A stretch of DNA of 64,000 nt from Gammaproteobacteria bacterium (GCA_015709695.1 CP054183.1:124001-188000), one strand, 5' to 3'. Numbered from the stretch's first letter, positions 26,675-39,573 are shown. Program-made: numbers and translations. Notes: a model not told the origin generated them from the letters alone.

Positions 26675-27787
26675 TCAGGGCAGCGCCGCCAGCAGCGCGT
26701 CGCCGATGATGGCGCGGCGCCAGCCGCGCAACGGCCGCAGCTCGCGCGAGCCGCGAAGCAGCGCCGCCAGGTCGCCGCGCGTGGCGAGGATCTCCGGCGC
26801 GATGCCGAGTTCTCCCGCGACCTTCTGCACCACCGCCGCCAGCCGCTTCACCTGGCCGTTGTCCGCCGGCGCCGGCCGCGCCTGCTGCACGGGAGCCGGC
26901 AGCAGGCCATCGGCCAGCCCGGCGTCGGCGCGATCGAGCTCGGCGAGGATCGCCGCACCGGAATTCCGCACCAGCCCCGGCGGCAGGCCCAGCGCTTCCA
27001 GGCCGGCCGCATCACGCACGCTGGCCGCGGCCAGCGCCATCAGCGCGGCGTCGGCCAGGATCCACTGCCGCGGGCGGTCGCTGTCGTCGGCGCGCTGCTC
27101 GCGCCAGGCGGCCAGTCGCCGGGCGCGAGCCTGCACCGACGCGGGCAGGTATTCCAGGCCGCCGAGCCGCTCCCAGGCCCGCTCCGGGCGCAGGCTGTAG
27201 AGGCCGGGATCGAGCAGCGCCGCGCTGTCCTCCAGCGCCCAGCTTTCGCGGCCGGCCGCCACCAGCCGCTGGCGCAGGCGCCCGGCCAGCTCGGGCAGCC
27301 AGGCGACGTCGTTGGCGGCGTAGTCGACCTGCGCCGGCGTCAGCGGCCGGCGCGTCCAGTCGGTGCGTGTCTGCGACTTGTCGAGCCGCAGGCCGAGTTC
27401 CGCCTCCACCAGGCTGGCGTATCCGGCCTGGGGCGGGTGGCCGAGCAGGCCGGCGGCGACCTGCGTATCGAACAGCGGGCCCGGCGGTGCGCCGAAGCAC
27501 TGCAGGAGCACTTCGATGTCCTGCTTGGCCGCGTGCATCACCTTCTCGCGCCCGGATGCCGCGATGGCCTGCCAGAGTGCCGCGAGGTCGAGACCGGCCA
27601 GCGTGTCGATGCAGAAGGCGCCGGCGGGCGTGCCGACCTGGATCAGGCAAAGCCGTGCCCGGAAGGTGTCGGTGCGGGCGAACTCGGTGTCGATCGGCAG
27701 GCTGGCGGACTGCGAGATGGCGACGCAGGCCTCGTCGAGGCCGGCCTGGCTGGCCACGAAGCGGACGGCGATGTCAGGGGTTGGCAT
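26675..27787 (-). CDS. rnd: Ribonuclease D
   Basis: RNase D is a 3'-5' exonuclease that trims tRNA and other small RNA precursors. The 370 residues hold a DEDDy exonuclease domain with PIDTEFAR (Asp and Glu), HAAKQDIEVL (Asp) and YAANDVAWL (Tyr and Asp). An HRDC domain follows (about 205-285, ERLGGLEYLPASVQARARRL). The length matches the family. It lies tail to tail with adk and is divergent, with 55 bp between, from the membrane-protein gene at 27843. Confidence 0.93.
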   Translation of the reverse strand: MPTPDIAVRFVASQAGLDEACVAISQSASLPIDTEFARTDTFRARLCLIQVGTPAGAFCIDTLAGLDLAALWQAIAASGREKVMHAAKQDIEVLLQCFGAPPGPLFDTQVAAGLLGHPPQAGYASLVEAELGLRLDKSQTRTDWTRRPLTPAQVDYAANDVAWLPELAGRLRQRLVAAGRESWALEDSAALLDPGLYSLRPERAWERLGGLEYLPASVQARARRLAAWREQRADDSDRPRQWILADAALMALAAASVRDAAGLEALGLPPGLVRNSGAAILAELDRADAGLADGLLPAPVQQARPAPADNGQVKRLAAVVQKVAGELGIAPEILATRGDLAALLRGSRELRPLRGWRRAIIGDALLAALP

Positions 27788-27842
27788 GGGCGGAAGTGTA
27801 GAGGATCATGTCCGCCACTCAACACTTTGCCGTCCGTGATCC

Positions 27843-28361
27843 ATGCTTGCGCTGCTCGAGGCATTCCTCCAGATCGTCTTGCGCCGGCGTGGCCCGGAAG
27901 ACCTCCCGGACTCCCGATTCCTGCTGGGCCTCACGCTCGCGGCCTACGTGCTCGCCCAGCTGCCGGTCGCCGGGATCATCTTCGGCCCGACGGCCACGGC
28001 CGCCGCCGCCATCGCCGTGGACTGTGCGCTGCTGTCCGGAGTCTTCTGGGCGCTGCTGCGCTTCACGGGCCATGCGCCGCGCTATCGCCAGACGCTGACG
28101 GCGCTGGCCGGCACCGGCGCCCTGCTGGCGCTGGCCCAGGCGCCACTCGTGTACCTGACCAAGCTGGCCGGAGCCGCAGGGCAGACCGCGGCGGGTCCCA
28201 GCCTGGGCCTGCTGGCGCTGCTGCTCTGGTCCATCATCGTGCAGGCGCACATCGCTGCGCGTGCCCTGTCGGGCGGCTACGGGGTCGGGCTCGCCGTCGC
28301 GCTGGTGTATTTCATCCTGAGCTACGAGGTATCGGGGATGTTCGCGCCCCCGTCCGGCTGA
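27843..28361 (+). CDS. Conserved-type integral membrane protein, function unknown
   Basis: The 172-residue protein has four to five hydrophobic segments (for example LTLAAYVLAQLPVAGIIFGP and ALLSGVFWALLRF near the N-terminus, and GLAVALVYFILSYEV at the end). The layout resembles small Yip1-like or DUF membrane proteins often found beside mpl. I cannot name the family with confidence. Its TGA overlaps the mpl ATG by one base (TGATG), so the two are translationally coupled, which may hint at an envelope role. Confidence 0.6.
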   Translation: MLALLEAFLQIVLRRRGPEDLPDSRFLLGLTLAAYVLAQLPVAGIIFGPTATAAAAIAVDCALLSGVFWALLRFTGHAPRYRQTLTALAGTGALLALAQAPLVYLTKLAGAAGQTAAGPSLGLLALLLWSIIVQAHIAARALSGGYGVGLAVALVYFILSYEVSGMFAPPSG

Positions 28362-29728
28362 TGCACGTCCACATCCTCGGCATCTGCGGCACGTTCATGG
28401 CAGGAGTGGCGGCCATCGCCCGCGAGGCGGGCCATCGCGTCACCGGCTCGGATCGTGGCGTCTATCCGCCGATGAGCGACCAGCTGGCCGCCCTGGGCAT
28501 CGCGGTGACCGAGGGCTGCGCCGCGGGGCAACTGACGCCGCGGCCGGACATGGTCGTCGTCGGCAACGTGATGACGCGCGGGATGCCCGTGGTGGAGGAA
28601 CTGCTCGACAGCGGCATTCCCTACAGCTCGGGTCCGGAATGGCTGGCCCGCGAGGTGCTGCGCACGCGCCACGTGATCGCCATCTCCGGCACGCATGGCA
28701 AGACCACCACCACCAGCCTCGCCGCCTGGATCCTCAGCGAGGCCGGCCAGGAGCCGGGCTTCCTCATCGGCGGCGTGACGCCCGATCTCGGTGTCTCGGC
28801 GCGGCTCGGCCGGGGGCCGGCCTTCGTCATCGAGGCCGACGAATACGACACCGCGTTCTTCGACAAGGGCGCCAAGTTCCTGCACTACCGGCCGCGCACC
28901 CTGGTGATCAACAACCTCGAATACGACCACGCCGACATCTACCCGGACCTCGCCGCCATCCAGCGGCAGTTCCACCAGCTGGTGCGCACCGTACCGGGCA
29001 GCGGCACCATCATTCACCGTGCGCAGGATGCCAACGTGGCCGAGGTGCTGGCCCGCGGCTGCTGGACGCCGCTCGAGACCTTCTCGAGCCAGGCCGGGGT
29101 CGACGCCGGCTGGACCGGCATCGCCGACGACACGGGCTTCCGGCTGCAGCGCCGCGGGGCACCGCAGGGCGCCACGGCCTGGAGCCTCGCGGGCGACCAC
29201 AATGCCGAGAACGCCACCGCGGCGATACTGGCCGCCCGTGCGGCCGGCGTCGATGTCGCCACCGCGCTGGCGGCCGTCGGCCGCTTCCGCGGCGTCAAGC
29301 GGCGCCTGGAACTGCTCGGCCGCTGGGGTGGGGTAAGCCTGTACGACGACTTCGCCCACCACCCGACGGCCATCACCCGCACGCTGTCCGCGGTGCGCCG
29401 GTCGCTGCGACCGCAGCGCGTGCTGGTGGTGACCGAACCGCGATCGAACACCATGAAGCTCGGCGCGCAGCGTGCCGAGCTGGCGCCGGCCCTGGCGCTG
29501 GCCGACCAGAGCTGGGTGCTGGAGCCGGAGGGCCTCTCCTGGGACCTGGCCGAGGCCCTGGCGCCGACGCCCACGGCGCGCCTGTGCCGCGATACGGCCG
29601 GCATCGTCGCCGCCGTCACCGCCGAGGCGCGGGCGGGTGACGCCATCGTGATCATGAGCAACGGCGGCTTCCAGGGCATCCGCGCCGCGCTGGCTGCCGC
29701 GCTGGCGGCGCGTTTCGTTGCGGATTGA
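28361..29728 (+). CDS. mpl: UDP-N-acetylmuramate:L-alanyl-gamma-D-glutamyl-meso-diaminopimelate ligase
   Basis: Mpl recycles peptidoglycan by joining the freed tripeptide to UDP-MurNAc. The 455 residues follow the Mur ligase plan: the N-terminal Rossmann loop HILGICGTFMAGVAAIAREAG, the ATP loop SGTHGKTTTTSLAAW near residue 110, VIEADEYDTAFFDKG, NNLEYDHADIYPDL, GDHNAENATAAI and YDDFAHHPTAI. FVIEADEYD and FFDKGAKF distinguish Mpl from MurC. The start overlaps the stop of the membrane-protein gene. It complements murA and the other wall genes in the window. Confidence 0.94.
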   Translation: MHVHILGICGTFMAGVAAIAREAGHRVTGSDRGVYPPMSDQLAALGIAVTEGCAAGQLTPRPDMVVVGNVMTRGMPVVEELLDSGIPYSSGPEWLAREVLRTRHVIAISGTHGKTTTTSLAAWILSEAGQEPGFLIGGVTPDLGVSARLGRGPAFVIEADEYDTAFFDKGAKFLHYRPRTLVINNLEYDHADIYPDLAAIQRQFHQLVRTVPGSGTIIHRAQDANVAEVLARGCWTPLETFSSQAGVDAGWTGIADDTGFRLQRRGAPQGATAWSLAGDHNAENATAAILAARAAGVDVATALAAVGRFRGVKRRLELLGRWGGVSLYDDFAHHPTAITRTLSAVRRSLRPQRVLVVTEPRSNTMKLGAQRAELAPALALADQSWVLEPEGLSWDLAEALAPTPTARLCRDTAGIVAAVTAEARAGDAIVIMSNGGFQGIRAALAAALAARFVAD

Positions 29729-29757
29729 CGGCCGCTGGTACGCCGGGAGACAAGCCT

Positions 29758-29946
29758 ATGAGCAACGCCGGACCACCGGGCAAGCGCAACTGGATGTGTC
29801 TCACCTGCGGGTATGTCTACGACGAGGCAGTCGGCGATCCCGCCCGTGGCCATCCCCCGGGTACGCGCTTCGAGGACCTGCCCCTGTCCTGGCGCTGCCC
29901 GGACTGCGGCGCCGGCAAGGAAGACTTCGACCTGGTGGTGGACTGA
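29758..29946 (+). CDS. Rubredoxin
   Basis: This 62-residue electron carrier binds one iron with four cysteines, in WMCLTCGYVYDEAVGDP and WRCPDCGAGKEDF. The spacing and the conserved DLPLSWRCPDC are typical of rubredoxins. GGGAG lies 9 bases before the ATG at 29758, which decides the start; an in-frame TTG at 29725 would add 11 unconserved residues. It follows mpl by 29 bp. The partner (a reductase, hydroxylase or peroxide scavenger) is not in the window. It converges on the GumN-like gene. Confidence 0.92.
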   Translation: MSNAGPPGKRNWMCLTCGYVYDEAVGDPARGHPPGTRFEDLPLSWRCPDCGAGKEDFDLVVD

Positions 29947-29958
29947 GCGGCGCGCTGC

Positions 29959-30867
29959 TCAGTCCGCCGGTCCGGCGGCCGGCACCACCACCTGCCGCGG
30001 TGCGTAACCCGCGCGCTCCAGCATGCCGATGAGGCTGTCGGGTCCGACCAGGTGCAGGGTGCCGACCACCACCAGGTAGTCGTGGCGGTCGCTCAGCAGC
30101 ACCTTGAGCCGGGTGGCCCAGCTGCGGTTGCGATCCACGACGATGCGCCGGTAGAGGTCGGGCTGCTCCTTCAGTCCGTGGAGGAACTCGGATTCCAGCG
30201 CACGGGTGTCGCCCTTCTTCCAGGCGGCGACGATGGCATCGACCTGGTCGGCCATCGTGGCGGCATCATCCAGGGTCTCGAGCAGGAAGGCGCTTTGCGC
30301 GGCCGGTGGCAGCGAGTCCATGGCGGCGAACTGCTGCTCCACGGTTTCCAGGCCGCGGATCTCCTTGCGGTCCCGCTGCGCCATCTCCAGCAGCTGGCGC
30401 TCGACGCCCGAGTCCGCGTCATAGCCGAGCCGCTCGAGCTGCAGCTGGGTCACGGTGATCGCGGCGAGCCAGGGCTCGAAGCCCTGGAGCAGGGTGAGCT
30501 CGATGCCCGCCGCCCGGGCGCTGGCCTGCGCGGCCCCGTAGGCGCGCGGTCCTAGCAGTTCCTCTAGCGTGCGGCCCCGCGGGTCGATGCCGAGGCGCTG
30601 CAGGCTGGCCTGGGCGGCGGCCGGATCGAGGTCGTCGAGGTCGATCTCCATGACCACGACATCCGCGTTGCGGTAGGCCTCGACCACCGCCGGCGGCAGC
30701 GGATCGCGGCCCGGCTTGAGGAAGTGGATCGAGCCGAGGATGGCCACGCGGTTCGCCGCGCCCTGGACTTCCCACATCGGCAGGGCATCCGCGCGCGCAG
30801 CAGGGACCTGGAACAGCAGGATCGCCGCCGCCAGCAGGGCGGCCGGGTATCGCAGCGGGTGGCTCAT
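29959..30867 (-). CDS. TraB/GumN (TIKI-like) family protein
   Basis: The 302-residue secreted or lipid-facing protein has a signal peptide (about 1-26, ending PAARA) and the paired family motifs LGSIHFLKPG near the start and VVVGTLHLVGPDSLIGML near the end. Conserved MEIDLDDLD and the QLLEMAQ region also fit. TraB/GumN proteins relate to TIKI metalloproteases, with the GxxH motifs as probable metal-binding sites. The bacterial substrate is unknown. AAGGG lies 7 bases before the ATG at 30867; an ATG at 30888 is the alternative. It converges on rubredoxin, with cpdA 93 bp upstream on the same strand. Confidence 0.83.
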   Translation of the reverse strand: MSHPLRYPAALLAAAILLFQVPAARADALPMWEVQGAANRVAILGSIHFLKPGRDPLPPAVVEAYRNADVVVMEIDLDDLDPAAAQASLQRLGIDPRGRTLEELLGPRAYGAAQASARAAGIELTLLQGFEPWLAAITVTQLQLERLGYDADSGVERQLLEMAQRDRKEIRGLETVEQQFAAMDSLPPAAQSAFLLETLDDAATMADQVDAIVAAWKKGDTRALESEFLHGLKEQPDLYRRIVVDRNRSWATRLKVLLSDRHDYLVVVGTLHLVGPDSLIGMLERAGYAPRQVVVPAAGPAD

Positions 30868-30960
30868 CGCGGGGCCCTTCGCGTCCATGGCGCAATGGGC
30901 GCAGGGTACACCAGCCGGTCGCTGCCGCGACGGCCGCGCGACGCTGCGCCCGTGCCGGCG

Positions 30961-31728
30961 CTACTGCGGTGGCTCGATCCAGGCCACCGTGGTGTCGAGG
31001 CGTCCGTCCGCATGCAGCTCCAGCCATCGGTAGCCGGGAGGGCGCCTGTCCACGGCGAAGGTGGCGGCCTCCGGCAGGAACTGGAAGCAGGTCGAGGGCG
31101 TGGTGAGGAAATGCACGCCGGCGCGATCGATGTCGGAGGCCTGGTGCACATGGCCGGCCACCACGGCCCGCAGCTGCGGCGCGCGGTCGATGATCGCCAG
31201 CAGCTCGGCGGCGTTGGCCAGCCCCAGCTCGTCCAGCCAGCGGCTCTGCAGCGGCAACACGTGGTGGTGCAGGGCGATCAGGACGTGGCGCTGGCGGTGC
31301 TCTTCGAGCGCGTCGGCGAGCCAGGCGAGTTGTGCGCGTGAGAGCCGGCCGCCGTGCTCGCCCGGGATGCAGCTGTCGAGCAGCAGGATGGCCCAGCTGC
31401 CCGCGACCACGGCGCCGCCGACCTGGAAGGGCGGGCCGGCGAGTGCGTCGGCCAGACGTGCCGGTGCATCGTGGTTGCCGGGCAGGCACCAGACGGGAAC
31501 GCCGAGCGGCGCCAGCATCCCGCGGAACCGCTGGTAGGCGCCGGCGCTCTCGTCCTGGCTCAGGTCACCGCTGGCGAGGATGGCGTCCGCGGGCCAGGGG
31601 CCGGAGGTGGCGGCCTCCAGCACGGCCTGCAGGCTGCTGCAGGTGTCCACGCCGCGCAACCGCCCGTCCGCCTCGGCGAACAGGTGGGTGTCGGTGATGT
31701 GCAGGATTCTGAGCGCCGGGTGGGCCAC
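30961..31728 (-). CDS. cpdA: CpdA-type calcineurin-like phosphodiesterase
   Basis: The 255-residue protein has the binuclear-metal phosphoesterase motifs in order: HITDTHLF, ASGDLSQDES, LPGNHDAP, LHHHVLPL and AGHVHQA. These match CpdA, which hydrolyses cyclic AMP, and length and residues such as LDSCIPGEHGG agree. Closely related enzymes have other substrates, so cAMP is the likely but unproven target. The only sensible start is GTG at 31728, just before HPALRILHITDTH; upstream sequence is unconserved. No clear Shine-Dalgarno motif is seen. Confidence 0.85.
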   Translation of the reverse strand: MAHPALRILHITDTHLFAEADGRLRGVDTCSSLQAVLEAATSGPWPADAILASGDLSQDESAGAYQRFRGMLAPLGVPVWCLPGNHDAPARLADALAGPPFQVGGAVVAGSWAILLLDSCIPGEHGGRLSRAQLAWLADALEEHRQRHVLIALHHHVLPLQSRWLDELGLANAAELLAIIDRAPQLRAVVAGHVHQASDIDRAGVHFLTTPSTCFQFLPEAATFAVDRRPPGYRWLELHADGRLDTTVAWIEPPQ

Positions 31729-31875
31729 GGTATGTTTGTCTGGCCGCCTGCGGGCTGGCCGTTCTTGTCGGATGCCGGGAGCGACTATAGCCAGTCGCGA
31801 CCGCCGCGTCCGGCCGCAGTTCTCAGCCCGGACGACCGGGCGCCGCATTAAGTCGCACGCCCGGCGACGGGCGAC

Positions 31876-34417
<2,542 letters not shown>

Positions 34418-34450
34418 GGAAAGGTCCGCTATGGCTGCCGAAGGCCGAGC

Positions 34451-34479
34451 ATTATAGGGTGCCGGCTGGAAGGTTCGAA
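34451..34479 (-). promoter_or_regulatory. Predicted sigma70 promoter of metK-ahcY
   Basis: On the minus strand, TTCGAA (34479-34474) and a perfect TATAAT (34456-34451) are 17 bp apart. The leader would be about 27 bases. The tkt promoter (35243-35271) uses the same TTCGAA -35 box and spacing. Confidence 0.5.
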
Positions 34480-34535
34480 GTTTTTCGCTGCCACGGGGCG
34501 CCCTGGCCCCCGGGGTGCTGCGCCCGCTGCCGGCC

Positions 34536-35120
34536 TCAGGCGGCGTGCTGGCGCTTCTCGGTATTGCCTGTCATCACCCGGTCCGTCCAGGCCACCCCCA
34601 GCGCCGAGAGGATGAAGGTGCAGTGGATGATGGTCTGCCACATCACGCCCAGGTGGCTGGCCCGGCTGCAAGAGGTCGTGGTGGCCGGCACACCCGGCTG
34701 GCATGGCGGCAGCCCGAGCTGGCCCGCCTCGATGAAGGTCTTCAGCAGGTGGATGGAGGAGATGCCGATGATCGCCATGGCCAGCTTCACCTTGAGCACG
34801 CTGGCGTTCACGTGGCTCAGCCACTCGGGCTGGTCCGGATGGCCCTGGAGGCGCAGCCGGGAAACGAAGGTCTCGTAGCCGCCGACGATGACCATGACCA
34901 GCAGGTTGGAGATCATTACCACGTCGATCAGGCCGAGCACGATCAGCATGATGCCCTGCTCGCTGAGCGACTCGGCATCGTGGATCAGGTGCCACAGTTC
35001 CTTGAGGAACAGGTAGACGTACACCCCCTGGGCGAGGATCAGGCCCAGATAAAGCGGAAGCTGCAGCCATCGCGAGAAGAAGATGAGGCTGGGCAGGGGC
35101 TTGAGCTTGTGCGTCGGCAT
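34536..35120 (-). CDS. YqhA/UPF0114 family membrane protein
   Basis: The 194-residue inner-membrane protein has four hydrophobic segments: [60 protein letters not shown] and [19 protein letters not shown]. The motif [12 protein letters not shown] is a signature of the UPF0114/YqhA family (TIGR00645). The function is unknown; the family is widely conserved in proteobacteria. It stands alone, between metK and tkt. An insertion with three cysteines, near the [15 protein letters not shown] stretch, is not typical of E. coli YqhA. Confidence 0.82.
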   Translation of the reverse strand: MPTHKLKPLPSLIFFSRWLQLPLYLGLILAQGVYVYLFLKELWHLIHDAESLSEQGIMLIVLGLIDVVMISNLLVMVIVGGYETFVSRLRLQGHPDQPEWLSHVNASVLKVKLAMAIIGISSIHLLKTFIEAGQLGLPPCQPGVPATTTSCSRASHLGVMWQTIIHCTFILSALGVAWTDRVMTGNTEKRQHAA

Positions 35121-35242
35121 GGGCGGCTGTTCAGGAAGGGCGCGCTAGCTTAGCGATGCCCCGCGGACCTGCCAAGGCGGCCGGGCGCCCTGCCGTTTGC
35201 CGTCCGGGCCGGCCGCGGGATCCACCGATAGCGGCCCGGCGC

Positions 35243-35271
35243 TTCGAAACTCCGACCCGGCACGCTACAAT
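35243..35271 (+). promoter_or_regulatory. Predicted sigma70 promoter of the tkt-gap-pgk-pyk operon
   Basis: TTCGAA (35243-35248) and TACAAT (35266-35271) are 17 bp apart, about 30 bp before the tkt ATG. It is the only promoter-like signal I see in the 180-bp gap upstream of the glycolytic operon. Confidence 0.45.
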
Positions 35272-35301
35272 CCGCGGCTCGCAGCCCGGTCCGGGAAGCC
35301 G

Positions 35302-37344
35302 ATGAGCACCACGAACGACAAGACCGGCGCCTCCGGGCGCCGTGACCTCGCCAACGCCATCCGCGCGCTGGCCATGGATGCCGTGCAGCAGGCCAATTCG
35401 GGCCATCCGGGCATGCCCATGGGCATGGCGGACATCGCCGAGGTGCTGTGGAACGACTTCCTGCGCCACAACCCCGGCAACCCCGGCTGGGCCAACCGCG
35501 ACCGCTTCGTGCTCTCCAACGGGCACGGCTCGATGCTGCTGTACGCCGTCCTGCACCTGACGGGCTATCCGCTGTCGATGGACGACTTGCGCCACTTCCG
35601 CCAGCTGGGTTCGCCGACCGCCGGGCACCCCGAGCGCAGTCCTGCGCATGGCATCGAGACCACCACCGGCCCGCTGGGACAGGGCCTGGCCAACGCGGTG
35701 GGCATGGCGCTGGCCGAGAAGGTGCTCGCCGCGCACTTCAACCAGCCCGGCTTTCCGGTGGTCGACCACCATACCTACGTGTTCCTCGGCGATGGTTGCC
35801 TGATGGAAGGCATCTCGCACGAGGCCTGCTCGCTCGCCGGCACGCTCAAGCTCGGCAAGCTGATCTGCTTCTACGACCACAACGGCATATCCATCGACGG
35901 CCACGTCGATGGCTGGTTCGCCGACGACACCGCGGCGCGTTTCCGCGCCTACGGCTGGCAGGTCATCCCCGATGTCGACGGTCATGACCCGCAGGCCATC
36001 CGCGCCGCAGTCATCGCCGCACGGCAGAACACCGAGGCACCGACCCTGATCTGCTGTCGCACGATCATCGGCTTCGGCGCACCCAACCTGCAGGGCACCG
36101 AGGCCACCCACGGCAGCCCGCTGGGTGCGGCCGAGGTGGCCGCCGCGCGCGAGCGCCTGGGCTGGACCTCACCGCCCTTCGTCATCCCGGACGCCATCCG
36201 CGCCGGCTGGGATGCCCGTGGCCGCGGCGAACGCCAGGAGGCGGGGTGGCGCGCGCTGTTCGGCCGCTATGCGGCCGAGCACCCGGAGCTGGCCCGCGAG
36301 TTCGAGCGGCGCATGCGCGGGGAACTACCCGACGGCTGGGCGGCAACCGCCGCCGATGCCCTGGCGCGCGCCGCAGCCGACACGGCCGCCAAGGCCACCC
36401 GCAAGGCCTCTCTCGAGGTGCTCAACGTGCTCGGCCCCGCATTGCCCGAGCTCATCGGCGGCTCGGCGGACCTCACCGGCTCGAACCTGACGCTGCACGT
36501 CGCCTCGGTGCCCATCACGGCGCAAAGCGCGGCGGGCAACTACATCCACTACGGCGTGCGCGAGTTCGGCATGAGCGCCATGCTCAACGGGCTGAACCTG
36601 CACGGCGGCTTCATCGCCTACGGCGGCACCTTCCTCGTGTTCTCCGACTATGCGCGCAACGCGCTGCGCATGGCGGCGCTGATGAAGGTCGGCAGCATCT
36701 TCGTGCTGACGCATGACTCCATCGGCCTCGGCGAGGACGGCCCGACCCACCAGCCGGTGGAACATGTCGCCAGCCTGCAGCTGATACCGAACATGCGCGT
36801 ATGGCGTCCCTGCGATACCGCCGAGACGGCGGTGGCCTGGCGCGATGCGGTGGAGCGGCGCGACGGGCCGAGCAGCCTGGTGCTCAGCCGGCAGAACCTG
36901 CCGGCGCAGGCGCGAAGCGCCGGGCAGCTGGATGCCATCCGGCGTGGTGGCTACGTATTAATGGATGCGGCAAACCCTGACATCATCCTCATGGCCTCGG
37001 GTTCCGAGGTGGCGCTGGCAATGGCGGCGGCCGCGCAGCTCGCGGCCTCCGGCTGCCGGGCGCGGGTGGTGTCGATGCCCTGTGCGCCGCTGTTCGCGGC
37101 CCAGGACGCCGCCTGGCAGGAGGCCGTGCTGCCGGCCGCGGTGACGCGACGGATCGCCATCGAGGCCGGCGTCACCGACCTCTGGTACCGCTTCGTCGGG
37201 CCCGCCGGGCGGGTGATCGGCATGCATGGCTTCGGCGAGTCGGCGCCGGCGAAGGCGCTGTTCGAACATTTCGGCCTGACGGCCGACCACATCGTGCGGC
37301 TGGCCCGGGAACTGGGCGCCGTCACGGCAGCATCTGGCAAGTGA
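35302..37344 (+). CDS. tkt: Transketolase
   Basis: Transketolase moves two-carbon units between sugar phosphates using thiamine diphosphate, linking the pentose phosphate pathway to glycolysis. The 680 residues contain [34 protein letters not shown], the ThDP motif [22 protein letters not shown], the pyrimidine-domain [11 protein letters not shown] and [17 protein letters not shown] ([18 protein letters not shown]). It begins the operon; gap starts 7 bp after its stop. The ATG at 35302 precedes the conserved [14 protein letters not shown] by 12 residues. Confidence 0.96.
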   Translation: MSTTNDKTGASGRRDLANAIRALAMDAVQQANSGHPGMPMGMADIAEVLWNDFLRHNPGNPGWANRDRFVLSNGHGSMLLYAVLHLTGYPLSMDDLRHFRQLGSPTAGHPERSPAHGIETTTGPLGQGLANAVGMALAEKVLAAHFNQPGFPVVDHHTYVFLGDGCLMEGISHEACSLAGTLKLGKLICFYDHNGISIDGHVDGWFADDTAARFRAYGWQVIPDVDGHDPQAIRAAVIAARQNTEAPTLICCRTIIGFGAPNLQGTEATHGSPLGAAEVAAARERLGWTSPPFVIPDAIRAGWDARGRGERQEAGWRALFGRYAAEHPELAREFERRMRGELPDGWAATAADALARAAADTAAKATRKASLEVLNVLGPALPELIGGSADLTGSNLTLHVASVPITAQSAAGNYIHYGVREFGMSAMLNGLNLHGGFIAYGGTFLVFSDYARNALRMAALMKVGSIFVLTHDSIGLGEDGPTHQPVEHVASLQLIPNMRVWRPCDTAETAVAWRDAVERRDGPSSLVLSRQNLPAQARSAGQLDAIRRGGYVLMDAANPDIILMASGSEVALAMAAAAQLAASGCRARVVSMPCAPLFAAQDAAWQEAVLPAAVTRRIAIEAGVTDLWYRFVGPAGRVIGMHGFGESAPAKALFEHFGLTADHIVRLARELGAVTAASGK

Positions 37345-37351
37345 GGTAACC

Positions 37352-38365
37352 ATGGCAGTCAAAGTCGCGATCAACGGATATGGCCGCATTGGCCGCAACG
37401 TCCTCCGGGCCCTGTACGAGTCGGGTCGCAACCGCGAGATCAGCATCGTCGCCGTCAACGATCTCGGCGACTCGAAGACCAATGCCCACCTGACCCGCCA
37501 CGACACCGCCCATGGCCGCTTCCCGGGCACGGTTGCCGTGGATGGCGACCACATGGTCGTCAACGGCGACCGCATCCGCGTGCTGGCCATGCGCAACCCG
37601 GCCGAGCTTCCCTGGAAGGATCTCGGCGTCGACGTGGTGCTCGAGTGTACGGGGCTGTTCACCAGCAAGGAAAAGGCCTCGGCCCACCTCAAGGGCGGGG
37701 CGAAGAAGGTGATCATCTCCGCGCCGGGCGGCAAGGACGTGGACGCCACCATCGTCTACGGCGTGAACCACCAGAAGCTCAAGGCCTCCGATACGGTCAT
37801 CTCCAACGCTTCCTGCACCACCAACTGCCTGGCGCCGCTGGTCCAGCCGCTGCACGACAAGCTGGGCGTGCTCCATGGCCTGATGACCACCATCCACGCC
37901 TACACCAACGACCAGGTCCTCACCGATGTCTACCACGAGGACCTGCGCCGTGCCCGTTCGGCCACCCAGTCGATGATCCCCACCAAGACCGGCGCCGCCG
38001 CGGCGGTGGGTCTGGTGCTGCCGGAGCTCAACGGCAAGCTCGACGGCTTCGCCATGCGCGTGCCGACCATCAATGTCTCGGTGGTCGACCTGACCTTCAC
38101 CGCCGCCAGGCCGACCAGCGTCGACGAGGTCAACGGCATCCTCAGGGCCGCCTCGGAGGGCGGGCTCAAGGGCATCCTCGGCTACAACACCGAGCCGCTG
38201 GTCTCCATCGATTTCAACCACGACCCCCGCAGCTCCATCTTCGATGCCACCCAGACCCGCGTCATCGGCGGCACGCTGGTGAAGGTGCTGGCCTGGTACG
38301 ACAACGAGTGGGGCTTCTCCAACCGCATGCTCGACACCACGCTGGCGCTGGTCAACGCACGCTGA
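37352..38365 (+). CDS. gap: Glyceraldehyde-3-phosphate dehydrogenase
   Basis: Gap oxidises glyceraldehyde-3-phosphate to 1,3-bisphosphoglycerate. The 337-residue enzyme has the NAD loop [15 protein letters not shown], the catalytic [13 protein letters not shown] with the active cysteine, and HxTxN-type residues in [12 protein letters not shown]. The presence of [13 protein letters not shown] resembles the Epd/GapB-like group found next to tkt and pgk in many proteobacteria. An erythrose-4-phosphate dehydrogenase side role is therefore possible, but the canonical Gap role is more likely here, beside pgk and pyk. Confidence 0.93.
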   Translation: MAVKVAINGYGRIGRNVLRALYESGRNREISIVAVNDLGDSKTNAHLTRHDTAHGRFPGTVAVDGDHMVVNGDRIRVLAMRNPAELPWKDLGVDVVLECTGLFTSKEKASAHLKGGAKKVIISAPGGKDVDATIVYGVNHQKLKASDTVISNASCTTNCLAPLVQPLHDKLGVLHGLMTTIHAYTNDQVLTDVYHEDLRRARSATQSMIPTKTGAAAAVGLVLPELNGKLDGFAMRVPTINVSVVDLTFTAARPTSVDEVNGILRAASEGGLKGILGYNTEPLVSIDFNHDPRSSIFDATQTRVIGGTLVKVLAWYDNEWGFSNRMLDTTLALVNAR

Positions 38366-38397
38366 ACACGGAGGCAGGCCGGGGAGGGAGCGCCGAG

Positions 38398-39573
38398 ATG
38401 CACGTGCTGAAGATGTCGGAACAGGACCTGGCGGGCAAGCGGGTCCTGATCCGCGCCGACCTGAACGTGCCCGTCAGGGACGGTCGTGTCACCAGCGATG
38501 CGCGCATCGTCGCCACGCTTCCCACCGTGAAGCAGGCGCTGCAGAAGGGCGCCGCGATCATCCTGCTCTCGCACCTCGGGCGGCCCACCGAGGGCCAGTA
38601 CGCCGAGGAGTTCTCGCTGAAGCCGGTGGCGGACCATCTCGGCGGGCTGCTGGGGCGCGAGGTGCGGCTGCTGCGCGACTGGCTCGATGGCGTGGACGTG
38701 AAGCCCGGTGAAGTCGTGCTTTGCGAGAACGTGCGCTTCAACAAGGGCGAGAAAAAGGACAACGAGGATCTGGCGCGCCGCATGGCCGCGCTCTGCGATG
38801 TCTTCGTCATGGATGCCTTCGGCACGGCGCACCGCGCCGAGGCCAGCACCCACGGTGTCGCGCGCTTCGCCCGCATCGCCTGCGCCGGCCCGCTGCTGGT
38901 GGCCGAGCTGGAGGCGCTGGGCAAGGCGCTGCGGGAGCCGAAGCGGCCGGTGGTTGCCATCGTCGGCGGCTCGAAGGTCTCCACCAAGCTCTCCGTGCTG
39001 GAGAATCTCGTCACCCGCGTCGACACGCTGATCGTCGGCGGTGGCATCGCCAACACCTTCATCGCCGCCGCCGGCCATGCCGTCGGCAAGTCGCTGCACG
39101 AGGCCGAGCTCGTCGCCGAGGCGCGCCGGCTCGCGCTGCCGGGCCCCGGCCGGGCGCGCATCCCGCTGCCCACCGACGTGGTGGTGGCGAGCGAATTCAG
39201 CGAGTCGGCGCAGGCCGTCAGCCGCCCGGTGTCCGGCGTGCAGCCCGGCGAGATGATCCTCGACATCGGCCCGGCCACGGCAGCCGCCTATGCGGCCATC
39301 GTCGGGGATGCCGGCACCATCGTCTGGAACGGGCCGGTGGGCGTGTTCGAGATCGAGCAGTTCGGCGCCGGCACGCGCCAGCTTGCCGCGGCCGTGGCGG
39401 CCAGCCCGGCCTTCAGCATCGCCGGCGGCGGCGACACGCTTGCCGCGCTCGACAAATATGGCCTCACCAGCCGCATTTCCTACGTATCCACCGGCGGTGG
39501 CGCCTTCCTCGAGTTCCTCGAGGGCAAGACGCTGCCCGCCGTGGCCATCCTCGAAGAGCGCGCCCGCGGCTGA
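38398..39573 (+). CDS. pgk: Phosphoglycerate kinase
   Basis: Pgk makes ATP from 1,3-bisphosphoglycerate. The 391-residue protein has the N-domain signature [44 protein letters not shown], and the C-domain nucleotide site [17 protein letters not shown] and [21 protein letters not shown] lies about 8 bases before the ATG. It lies third in tkt-gap-pgk-pyk; in many relatives pgk is followed by fba or by pyk-fba. Confidence 0.96.
   Translation: MHVLKMSEQDLAGKRVLIRADLNVPVRDGRVTSDARIVATLPTVKQALQKGAAIILLSHLGRPTEGQYAEEFSLKPVADHLGGLLGREVRLLRDWLDGVDVKPGEVVLCENVRFNKGEKKDNEDLARRMAALCDVFVMDAFGTAHRAEASTHGVARFARIACAGPLLVAELEALGKALREPKRPVVAIVGGSKVSTKLSVLENLVTRVDTLIVGGGIANTFIAAAGHAVGKSLHEAELVAEARRLALPGPGRARIPLPTDVVVASEFSESAQAVSRPVSGVQPGEMILDIGPATAAAYAAIVGDAGTIVWNGPVGVFEIEQFGAGTRQLAAAVAASPAFSIAGGGDTLAALDKYGLTSRISYVSTGGGAFLEFLEGKTLPAVAILEERARG

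Noticed and set aside
27437..28360. Upstream extension of mpl
   Set aside because: The frame is open through rnd and the membrane-protein gene, but the Mpl family starts at the ATG at 28361 (HVHILGICGTF).
30564..30788. Short extra frames inside the GumN-like gene
   Set aside because: They overlap the GumN-like gene in other frames and lack any motif.
34418..34535. SAM riboswitch before metK
   Set aside because: The leader from the predicted promoter is only about 27 bases, too short for a known SAM riboswitch.
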